Source: a virus
Direction: 5' to 3' (one strand)
DNA length: 33,048 nt
IMG/VR virus record: IMGVR_UViG_3300032241_000938
Location: 1 to 33,048 of that record
Below, one piece after another: positions 26,601 to 33,048 of this stretch. Both the position numbers and the translations under genes were made by a program. Within the stretch, counting starts at the first letter, position 1. Every line of letters begins with the position of its first letter. The notes below the pieces were generated by a model. It was not told the origin of the DNA. It worked only from the letters and a program-made list of their open reading frames with translations, and did not search any database.

Positions 26601-29600
26601 AATTATTACCATCTACAATACTACTAATCCAATATTCAGTATTGGCTGTAAGACTTGCGTCGATATTGTTTCCACTAAACACTACAGGATTCAACGGAAC
26701 CATACTGCTAGTTGTAGCACTGATAGTATTAGTTGTACCACCAGTTGAAGACGATACAGACAACACTAATTGTTGTGCCGATATTGAGAAGTTGTTACCA
26801 TCAATAATATCTTGAATATAGTATGTTGTGCCTAATGTTACTCCGCCTAGCGCAATACCTGTAAACTGAATAGCAATATTAGGCAATGCGTTAGCTGTCG
26901 TGATAGAGTAAGCAGTTACAGTTATACCAGTAAGTGTACCTGAACTCACGCTAGTTGTGATTGGTGATCCGCCATAAGTTGCCGACAACTGGAAGGCAGT
27001 ACTTGTAGGACTACCAATAACATAATATGTGGCGCCTTCGACATACCCACCGATACTACCACTTGATAGTATACCAGTAATTGTAACTGTTTGACCTACT
27101 GACAAGTTGAATCCTGTTCCGCCAAACACGCCAGTTGTGCCAGTAATACTTGTAACATTAAGAACTGTAGCAGTTCCAGTACTTGTCAAATATCCTGAAT
27201 AGTTAGGATATGCCATTGACATTGTTACGTTAGCTAAAGCATTTACAGTTGACAATTGAATTGCGTTACCATATAATGTTGCTGAAATTTGTATATAATT
27301 TCCAACGATACTAACAATATAATATTGATATCCAGGAGTTATATTAAATCCTAAACCGCCGAATATAACTGGCATATTTAATGCCAACCCAGCAGTACTA
27401 GCCATTTGAATAGTATTGGTTGTTCCACCAAGTGTTGCCACTGCGGTTGCAGTACCAACTGATGTAGCATTTACAACAGATGTAAAATATGTCGGAGTAA
27501 ATTGTACTAACTGGTTAACATATAATTTGCTAGTGTCTGTACCTGCGGCCAGTGTAAGCAAATTAGTAGATGTTGTTGTATTTGTAATTGAAATTTGATC
27601 AACTTCGTCTTGACAAATCAATGCTGTTTTTGTAGGAATGCCATTTACAGTACCGTTAGTTCCGTTGTAATATGTAATGTATCCATACTGTCCAGCACCG
27701 GTACCTGCTTGTATGAAAATTCTCATACCGATATAGTTGTATAAACCTGGATCAGCGTTAGATATTTGTATACTATAAGTGTTACCACTTTGCGCAGTAT
27801 TTGATGATGTAGCGTATCCGCTACCACCAGTATAGCCTGCGGTATCTGTTGTAATTCTAGCTTGGAATACTGATTGACTGCGAGTTTCATCTCCTGATAA
27901 TATCGCACCTGAACCAGCTCCTACGACTTCGTAATTAGCATAAGCAGTATATGTACTTGACTGAGTTTCAAGATAAAAACCTGGACCATATGCTACTGTA
28001 GCAGTTGGGTTAGATACTTCTAATTGTGCGCCATATATAATTGAATATGTTCCTGCTTTTGGAGCATTAGCACCTTGTGGAAAGAATTTATAAGTTAGTG
28101 TGTTGTTAAGAGCAGTAATATCATAAACTGATACCCAAACTTTATACCAACCTGCCACTAGGGTTTTCTGTGCGCCATAGTATGCTGGTATTGCTCCTGC
28201 GTTAGTGCTATTTCCGTATGCTGTACCTGCGTAAGGAGTTACAACGTTTGTAGTTACGTTATAAGTTATACCACTTACTACTGTAGTTGTTCCTGAAAAT
28301 ATTCCTTGAATATCAATTGTTGAACTTGTGCCTGGATACACATACATACTTAATGTGTAAGCCTGTGCGCTTCCTGCTGGAACAGTTCCTGTTACTGATG
28401 ACAAAGATAAAATACCAGTACCGTTTAAAGAACCTACTGTAAGTGTACAATCGTTAGTTCCATCAATACCGCCTAGCTGAGAACCTTTAATTAAAATTCT
28501 GTTGCCAACTGTATAGTTTGATCCAATACTGCCTGAGTGAACTACTGCTGTGTAGGCTGTTGCTGTAACAGTAATATCAAATGTTGCGCCGGCACCTGGA
28601 GCACTATTTTGTGTTGTCCCGGACACAGCTGAATAAAATGCGCCTGGAGGATTTATACTAACAGATTGTTGAATATAACCAGTACCTGGTGTGTTGATAC
28701 TACCAGTAAGCAACCATGCTTCTGTATAACCTGTTGGTGCTGTTTCATTTTTAATAAACGATACGTTACCATCGTTGGTCCATTTGCTTGATACAAAGTT
28801 GTTGCTATACTGCATCATATTGGTTGTTTGAGTATAGTAACCAGAACCAGCGTTGTTATAGTTTAATTTTAAAATGTTATCTGATGTACCAAACGCATTA
28901 CTTACGCCAGCTTGAACTTGAGTACTTTGGTTGAAAATTGTACCAACTGCTGGAATTTCATTAACGTCATATCCTTCAGACACGACACCAAAAGTACCAT
29001 ACGAGCTGTTGCCGTTGGCAGAACGAATACGTCCGCCTCCCTCGGCAAAATAACCAATATAATTGTAATATGTGAACACGCTAATTGCTTCAGTAATAGC
29101 ACCACTGCCTGTGCACCATATGCCAACACCATCGCTTAGTACCATGGTAAAGTCGTTCGATGTAAATGACTTGCTACCACCGCCATGTAAATTACCATCT
29201 ACTTTATAACCTACGCAACCTGTACCAAATTGTGTAACGTTCTGAACATAAGGAGAACGTTTGTTAATCCATACTGTAGTATCGTCTGGTCCGTTACCTG
29301 GCGCAAAACTTACATATTTTCCGCCGGTAGGTCTTGCGATAGCATACGCATCAGTTTGTGTCAACTGTCCTAGTAATCCAAAATTTGACAAGTTACGCAT
29401 AGTAGTACCGTCAGTCATGTACCACATGTCTTTCAAACAATCGCCTGCGTAGAACAACATATTACCTACGTTACCTGTCATTGTAACTACTGAACCAGTA
29501 GCTGTAAATGTTTGTAATATTCCAGATATTGTGGCCGCCTGAGACAATGTTACTGTAGAAATACTACTGATTGATTGATTAAACGATACAATAGTCGTAC

Positions 29601-32202
29601 CTGTTGGAATTCCTGGTCCTGTTACAGTTGTACCGACTACTAAGTTACTAATTTTACTAGCATTAGAAATTACGTTACTGCCAGTTACAGTTGTACCAGT
29701 AAATGAAATTGTCGGAGCATTTAAAATTTTAAACGACGACGCTGTTAATGAACTTCCTTGAACATAATAAGTTTGTCCTGGAGTAATATTTGGTTCAAAA
29801 GAAGTAGTAGCATTATTAACATATGGACTAATAAACTGAATTGGCATTTGATCCACCAATCCTGTAGTACTTAATACTGTTATAGTATTGTTAAGTCCGC
29901 TGGTAGCAGTAGCATAAGATTGTATGCTAGTAGATGGTTGAACAGCAACACTACGCAATTCATCTCCTACAATACTTACGTTTTGTGGAATAAGAATTGG
30001 TAATACTTCACTGTATGTTCCAGTCTTAACATTAATAATAGCTGTTATGCCGCTATTAGTTGATGGTATAGTGCTGGCATTTTGATTAGTTAATGCTGTG
30101 ATAATGATTGACATCAAGCTAGAAATTTCAGCACCAATTCCTGTTTCAGCTGCCAACCCTGTTAAGTTTTGATTTACATAACCAGCAGAACCTTTAGCAA
30201 TACCATTTAATACTTGATAGCTAGATGTTGGAGCAGTATTTGCCACTACATTCTGCATTAACGTTACTAGATAATTTAAAGATGCTACAATGTACGGTAA
30301 TACAGATTCTGTTAAACTATTAACAATTTGTGTTTTACTACCATAGAAGAAAAATCTCAAGGCGGCCGCAACAGTTTGACTGTTACCGCCTCTCTGCATA
30401 TCGTATATAACTGCATCAATAATATAACCAGCATCGCGTTGTGTATAGAAAGGATCCCACAAACTAGTTGGATCGAACGGACTGATACTATTAGCCATTT
30501 GATAGTACATCCATTGAGTCATTTCAGTTATCATCCATCCTTTATTAGCTAATAAAGAAGCAGATGCATTAGGAAAATATTGACCTTGTCCTACAATGTT
30601 ACAAGCATACTTGATACTCTTCCATGGTTGATCCCATGTCACACCGTAGTCTGCTCTGTCTGTTCCAACAGCAACGTCAACATAATAGACTGCTGGAACA
30701 ACGTTAATTTTTCTCCAATTTGGAACACTACCACTAACAACTAAATTGTATGTGTTAGTACCAATTGGGACTGGAACATATTTTCCATTATTAAATGTTT
30801 CGAGGTCACCATAATAAGTTAATGAGTTATTTCTAACCCCATCAATCATAATGCTCCAGTATGTGTTGTTAAAATCTAAATCTGGACGATTATTACCGTA
30901 ACTAGAATCTGTTGAGTTACTAGCTGTATGAGCTTGAGAGCAAGTATATGTAGTATTAATCCAAGTTACTGTATCACCTACTTGATATAAAGTTCCAGTA
31001 GCCCATCTATTAAGCCAAAAAGTTCCAGGGATTAATAACTTCCAGTAAGTACCATTAACAGCAGTAAATTTAATTATTTCACTAGCTGTTGGATTATTAT
31101 CCGGCGCTCTATCTAAAACAAGAGTAGTACCGTTAGTAACAGATGTCACTGTTTGACCTAAGGTAAATCCTGCGCCAATTACAATCATACCTGGAACAAT
31201 ACCTGTAGTACTTCCTACCACTAATGTTGTTCCAGTATTTGATGTGTAAGTTGTTATAATACCGCTAGAGTTAGGATCTTGTCCTACATTATCAATTATT
31301 GATTCGTATAATCTGCCATTTCGTCTTACTACAGCACCAAGTGGGTAAGATGTAGATAAGTTCCAATTACCTTGAATACTATATCCTACATCGAATAATC
31401 CCCAATTAGATAAAGAAGATGAAGGAGTATTACCTAAGTTATTGTTAGTTAAAGAAACATACGCACTGCCACCATAGACAATAGCGTCGCCTGTTTGATA
31501 GGTAGTTGCTGAAGACCAAACTAAACTAAAATCTTGTCCTGGCAAATATAAAGTAAAGTTACTAGAATTAAATGTAGTCTGTGATGTATGATACTGTGTA
31601 CAAATATAAATGTTAGCGTTAAGTTTTACAAGGTCGTTAAGTTTATAACGAGTATTTGATGCCCAAGCGCCTTTGTATACAACTCCTTGATACCAAGTAG
31701 ACCAAGCAGATTGATTTGCTTCGAGTCCTGTAGTAGCATTGGCAGCAGATGTGTGATTTGCAATACACTTATATACTATGCCGCCATACGTTACAGTAGC
31801 GCCTACACCGTACGGTGTACTGGGTGTCCAAACACCTGCCCATGTATTATCAGCAACTAAAGTTGACCAGTTGGTTGCATCATTAGCAAACAAGTTTGAA
31901 CTAACGTTTGCTGTTGTACAAGAATAAAGATAGCCGCCGTAAAAAATTATATTACCAACACTATAGCTAACACCAGATTGCCAAGGTCCTGAAAACTGAT
32001 TGCTTGGAGCCATTAGATTCCAATAAGGATACGGACTTGCATTCAAATCCCCTGCAAATGTAATACCCGCTGTGTTTGGAACTAAACAAACATATACAGA
32101 TCCAGCATTAGATACTACAGAGTCTCTTGCATATACTGTACCAGTTGTCCAGGCGCCTGCCCAGTTGTATCTTAATCTACCAATTTTAAATTCTGCTGCC
32201 AT
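23659..32202 (-). CDS. Giant tail-fibre/appendage protein, 2847 aa, paralogue of the 3859-aa protein
   Basis: A 2847-residue protein with the same scaffold as the next gene. Parts: seven chitin-binding-like modules (about 13-455, MAAEFKIGRLRYNWAGAW at the start); VYYVDVAVGTDRADYG as the beta-helix entry; one RDAGYIIDAVIYDM helical module (about 590); first beta-helix part ending VGDELRSVAVQ (about 745); a 175-residue beta insert; the rest of the beta-helix (about 920-1120, FGTGCVGYKVDGN, LSDGVGIWCTGSGAI); a jelly-roll carbohydrate-binding-like domain (about 1128-1418) with MMQYSNNF at its start and IYGAQLEVS near its end; repeated beta modules; propeller-like repeats (about 2095-2440); and a C-terminal domain (about 2630-2847) with TNHDFLSVG, GNFLVGSLFGVQQ and FVANSDAIIPTQRAI, plus a unique end that closes in NNPIPNGY. 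It is probably a virion fibre. AGGAAAG precedes the ATG. Confidence 0.85.
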   Translation of the reverse strand: MAAEFKIGRLRYNWAGAWTTGTVYARDSVVSNAGSVYVCLVPNTAGITFAGDLNASPYPYWNLMAPSNQFSGPWQSGVSYSVGNIIFYGGYLYSCTTANVSSNLFANDATNWSTLVADNTWAGVWTPSTPYGVGATVTYGGIVYKCIANHTSAANATTGLEANQSAWSTWYQGVVYKGAWASNTRYKLNDLVKLNANIYICTQYHTSQTTFNSSNFTLYLPGQDFSLVWSSATTYQTGDAIVYGGSAYVSLTNNNLGNTPSSSLSNWGLFDVGYSIQGNWNLSTSYPLGAVVRRNGRLYESIIDNVGQDPNSSGIITTYTSNTGTTLVVGSTTGIVPGMIVIGAGFTLGQTVTSVTNGTTLVLDRAPDNNPTASEIIKFTAVNGTYWKLLIPGTFWLNRWATGTLYQVGDTVTWINTTYTCSQAHTASNSTDSSYGNNRPDLDFNNTYWSIMIDGVRNNSLTYYGDLETFNNGKYVPVPIGTNTYNLVVSGSVPNWRKINVVPAVYYVDVAVGTDRADYGVTWDQPWKSIKYACNIVGQGQYFPNASASLLANKGWMITEMTQWMYYQMANSISPFDPTSLWDPFYTQRDAGYIIDAVIYDMQRGGNSQTVAAALRFFFYGSKTQIVNSLTESVLPYIVASLNYLVTLMQNVVANTAPTSSYQVLNGIAKGSAGYVNQNLTGLAAETGIGAEISSLMSIIITALTNQNASTIPSTNSGITAIINVKTGTYSEVLPILIPQNVSIVGDELRSVAVQPSTSIQSYATATSGLNNTITVLSTTGLVDQMPIQFISPYVNNATTSFEPNITPGQTYYVQGSSLTASSFKILNAPTISFTGTTVTGSNVISNASKISNLVVGTTVTGPGIPTGTTIVSFNQSISSISTVTLSQAATISGILQTFTATGSVVTMTGNVGNMLFYAGDCLKDMWYMTDGTTMRNLSNFGLLGQLTQTDAYAIARPTGGKYVSFAPGNGPDDTTVWINKRSPYVQNVTQFGTGCVGYKVDGNLHGGGSKSFTSNDFTMVLSDGVGIWCTGSGAITEAISVFTYYNYIGYFAEGGGRIRSANGNSSYGTFGVVSEGYDVNEIPAVGTIFNQSTQVQAGVSNAFGTSDNILKLNYNNAGSGYYTQTTNMMQYSNNFVSSKWTNDGNVSFIKNETAPTGYTEAWLLTGSINTPGTGYIQQSVSINPPGAFYSAVSGTTQNSAPGAGATFDITVTATAYTAVVHSGSIGSNYTVGNRILIKGSQLGGIDGTNDCTLTVGSLNGTGILSLSSVTGTVPAGSAQAYTLSMYVYPGTSSTIDIQGIFSGTTTVVSGITYNVTTNVVTPYAGTAYGNSTNAGAIPAYYGAQKTLVAGWYKVWVSVYDITALNNTLTYKFFPQGANAPKAGTYSIIYGAQLEVSNPTATVAYGPGFYLETQSSTYTAYANYEVVGAGSGAILSGDETRSQSVFQARITTDTAGYTGGSGYATSSNTAQSGNTYSIQISNADPGLYNYIGMRIFIQAGTGAGQYGYITYYNGTNGTVNGIPTKTALICQDEVDQISITNTTTSTNLLTLAAGTDTSKLYVNQLVQFTPTYFTSVVNATSVGTATAVATLGGTTNTIQMASTAGLALNMPVIFGGLGFNITPGYQYYIVSIVGNYIQISATLYGNAIQLSTVNALANVTMSMAYPNYSGYLTSTGTATVLNVTSITGTTGVFGGTGFNLSVGQTVTITGILSSGSIGGYVEGATYYVIGSPTSTAFQLSATYGGSPITTSVSSGTLTGITVTAYSITTANALPNIAIQFTGIALGGVTLGTTYYIQDIIDGNNFSISAQQLVLSVSSSTGGTTNTISATTSSMVPLNPVVFSGNNIDASLTANTEYWISSIVDGNNFQVASSIIRTTIIATQFTTNLITVNGSVSSFVQGQPIIFSGIPQGQTFGNLVSETVYYILTINTNNNTIVVSTDKTNQFPLTSATGLVNARTCPAPMPLGGSAGGYTVTSTGAKLVVTNSIGAIGTMNGTYQTSLIGGSSINSYTRYYITAIDNVAGTIKVSTTQNGSAVSLTTGIGNMQLCVSGWDNINPGTPSVSALDSTTSYFIEPRVSFSSPGWSQTTGSMSAPLAGGNTWSAIVYGQNYFLAIPKSGSTGAQSVNGLNWSSMVLPLPNGATSVTWTGTAYGNNYWIALGQPNTGSQVAIYSNSNGAGWRSVALPATTGSNPYSSIVYGNGIFVAIVSSTTNAIYSTNYGATWTSSTLPANKTWIGVSYGLNKFLAVSSDGTAAYSADGANWFSSTLPQASAILSNITITGGAGSFSCNNSTSQLLVGQTVVISGINVGSGTVSTGTYLISATNGYSTFTLTTTSGSAITTQSGNISGMTFTVGPANYSSLAYGDNRFLAVQTGTGLYSAYSFDAITWYQSLTYISATSVAYGQGRFVAVQASGTTEYNSHAGVYWTQRTLTYGNLGVLGYGLNSSNVGVFPAFSGNGASLGQVTTISEGTRAQGRATVTSGVVTAVTLFETGSGHTSVPTATLTDFNSQVTAVITPRISNGTLSNPTFVSRGNGYNTTSTVVTITGNGFADTYQTGYTLIINNLASLPLVGSNLTIAGNSQVYKVTSATIVYGTQAPFIEANVQVSPTMSAALSPTNGTQVSIRRLYSQCRLTNHDFLSVGVGNQQAVNYPFINENIAVPGNEAIEVNQGHVFYTSTDENGNFLVGSLFGVQQATGTVTLSATQFGLQGLNTLSLGGIAVGGSSVVVTQFSTDPTFVANSDAIIPTQRAIKSYLSGRLSQGGSNTYTGAFTAGTITVGGANYIQSTIPNGAPGSVVKMVNKVYISGKGGVAGGMQTLDVFIGAARTKTDIAADFTSGNNPIPNGY
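24880..25920 (-). other. Propeller-like repeats of the 2847-aa protein, interrupted
   Basis: Successive blades such as NTWSAIVYGQNYFLAI, YSSIVYGNGIFVAIV, KTWIGVSYGLNKFLAV and YSSLAYGDNRFLAV, each followed by a Y-S-x-x-G/N-x-x-W strand. About 240 bp (25140-25380) between the fourth and fifth code for a GQ-type beta module that does not belong to the propeller. The same domain, at the same relative place, is present in the paralogous giant. Confidence 0.55.
27950..28818 (-). other. Jelly-roll carbohydrate-binding-like domain in the 2847-aa protein
   Basis: The sequence runs from MMQYSNNFVSSKW to the IYGAQLEVSNPTATVAYGPG stretch, with YTLSMYVYPG and GWYKVWVSV between. This is the pattern of the beta-sandwich domain common in phage tail fibres ('YSExFsnxxWtk ... 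YxxSvyvk.G ... WYRvxvt ... GAQLE.GxxaTxYixT'). The paralogous giant lacks it at this place. A module of another family is inserted inside it at about 28375-28645. Confidence 0.65.
30838..32166 (-). repeat. Seven chitin-binding-like modules in the 2847-aa protein
   Basis: The same module type and the same count as in the paralogue, at residues about 13-64, 68-117, 119-171, 174-221, 224-271, 276-393 and 396-452. Conserved points are the GAW/GVW entry, TxYxxGD, YGG(I)VYKC and HTS. Module 6 is longer because of an insert at residues 314-382. The equal number in both proteins suggests that the array was already present before the genes diverged. Confidence 0.7.
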
Positions 32203-32217
32203 TTTTGTTCTTTCCTA

Positions 32218-32610
32218 TTAGTTCGCGCTAACTATTTGTGATTGTGAATATGTATATACTTGATTGATACGGACTACTAACTCCCCTGCACTATCAATAT
32301 AATAATAACAATTTTTATTGTCCCAACGGTATTGATCAAATACTAAATTTGTATAAGGACGACTATGATCAGTAGCCAGCCTTCCGTCAAAGAAATCTAT
32401 ACCGTATTCAAATTGTTCAAAATTATTTGCGTTTGCTCCTGGTACATTAATTGCTAAAGAACCAGTACTAGTTAACTGATCTACTTTATAAAAATAAAGA
32501 GTACCATCACTTGTTCCAATATCGGATCTTGCTAGTCCGTAGAAATATCTAGGATTTCCGCTGCCTAATAAATCGTTTAGATTGTATTCATTACCAATGT
32601 AATATGTCAT
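32218..32610 (-). CDS. Conserved phage structural protein, 130 aa
   Basis: A small acidic, Tyr- and Asp-rich protein: TYYIGNEYNLNDLL at the start, then RYFYGLARSDIGTSDGTLYF, INVPGAN, FEQFEYGIDFFDGRL (about 64-78), FDQYRWDNKNCYYYID (about 91-106), and GELVVRINQVYTY. I recall this 'YGLRR...DFFEGRD...QYRWD...YYID..GELVVRIN' pattern from T4-like cyanophages, where it is annotated only as a virion structural or hypothetical protein. It ends 15 bp before the 2847-aa fibre gene and begins 11 bp after the right-edge gene, so it belongs to the fibre operon. The function is unknown; an attachment or adaptor role for the giant fibres is a guess from position. Confidence 0.75.
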   Translation of the reverse strand: MTYYIGNEYNLNDLLGSGNPRYFYGLARSDIGTSDGTLYFYKVDQLTSTGSLAINVPGANANNFEQFEYGIDFFDGRLATDHSRPYTNLVFDQYRWDNKNCYYYIDSAGELVVRINQVYTYSQSQIVSAN

Positions 32611-32621
32611 AATTTTAATCC

Positions 32622-33048
32622 TTAGCTTATTTCTACCCAGCTCATTACGAGGTCAATACTTGCCGCTTGGTTACTCATAACCAACACATTAGTACTAGGT
32701 CCTAATACCAAACGTTCGCCGCCGTTAATAACTCTAGCACTGGCATTTGCTGGAATTACAATATTGTAAGCATAATATGCAGTTGTTCCTGCTACCGTAT
32801 CTACTAGCTGTACACTACCTAAAATAACGTTTGGTGTAGTATTAGATAAACTTAGTCCAATAACAGTTGTTTTGGCGCTGGCATTAGTAACTATTGCTGT
32901 AAATGATATTGTGCCGCCTGTTGCTGCACCAGTTGTTGAATTTGCGTATGTTACAGAAGTTGCTGTACATCCAGTAACTGTATATGTCCCGTTGTAGCCG
33001 GCTACACTAATACCGGATACTGTTATAGTTTGTCCAGTTGTAAAAGGC
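32622..33048 (-). CDS. Partial fibre-type protein, N-terminus outside window
   Basis: The frame is open from the right edge, with 141 residues visible before the TAA at 32622-32624. It begins with a repeat of the type found inside the giant fibres (TTGQTITVSGISVAGYNGTY, then a CTATSVTY stretch and GGTISF). It continues with a beta-sandwich (TTVIGLSLSNTTPNVILGSV, YYAYNIVIPANASARVINGG) and ends SIDLVMSWVEIS. The last part resembles the 120-aa protein at 11641-12003. It is therefore probably the end of another virion fibre or appendage protein. The gap to the next gene is 11 bp and contains AAGGA as its ribosome binding site. Confidence 0.75.
   Translation of the reverse strand, partial: PFTTGQTITVSGISVAGYNGTYTVTGCTATSVTYANSTTGAATGGTISFTAIVTNASAKTTVIGLSLSNTTPNVILGSVQLVDTVAGTTAYYAYNIVIPANASARVINGGERLVLGPSTNVLVMSNQAASIDLVMSWVEIS

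Noticed and set aside
12026-32202. Tandem repeats in the giant genes as a CRISPR array or diversity-generating retroelement target
   Set aside because: Repeats are protein modules of 50-80 codons with diverged sequence. No spacers, reverse transcriptase or Cas genes are present.

Overview
The window looks like part of the genome of a marine or freshwater T4-like myovirus (cyanophage/pelagiphage-type tailed phage). It is AT-rich and gene-dense: the longest gap between genes is 75 bp and many genes overlap by 1-19 bp. It is dominated by the T/S/G-rich fibre and appendage proteins typical of that group. Neighbouring proteins match families I associate with T4-like cyanophages: seven-module chitin-binding-like N-termini, 'RD-GY-VDA' helical modules, a split beta-helix with VGDELRS and FGxGCxGxK-type motifs, and a shared C-terminal domain with FxTANSDxxxPTQ. 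No tRNA, rRNA, CRISPR array, integrase or insertion sequence was seen. The host cannot be decided from this window.

Layout. Positions 1-2703 read on the plus strand: the C-terminus of a probable neck protein (gp14-like), a Nudix hydrolase, an FAD-dependent halogenase of the tryptophan halogenase family, and a 2-oxoglutarate/Fe(II) dioxygenase. From 2704 to the right edge everything reads on the minus strand, converging on the plus block with no bases between the two stop codons. In minus-strand order of transcription these are: a partial fibre protein (right edge), a 130-aa conserved structural protein, a 2847-aa giant fibre protein, a paralogous 3859-aa giant fibre protein, a 120-aa beta-sandwich protein, a 329-aa fibre, a 419-aa Ig-containing structural protein, a coiled-coil protein, and an unrecognised 216-aa protein. 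A 75-bp gap follows with a candidate late promoter and a long hairpin. After it comes a tightly coupled run: a U32-like Fe-S barrel fused to a methyltransferase, a second halogenase, an unrecognised 245-aa protein, and two more 2OG/Fe(II)-type oxygenases.

The most interesting content is the auxiliary cassette at about 181-7714. Two divergent flavin halogenases, three 2OG-oxygenase-fold proteins, a U32-methyltransferase fusion, a Nudix hydrolase and an unknown protein sit together between neck and fibre genes. The overlaps tie the plus-strand half to the neck gene, and the minus-strand half follows the structural operon behind a hairpin that may hide its ribosome binding site. This suggests a late-expressed tailoring pathway. 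The substrate is unknown: a small molecule, a peptide or a virion protein are all possible.

The second theme is the architecture of the two giant fibre genes, which take up about 61% of the window. They share one domain scaffold, and small beta-rich modules are inserted inside other domains at many different points, in one case nested three levels deep. This looks like continuing modular diversification of the host-contact apparatus.
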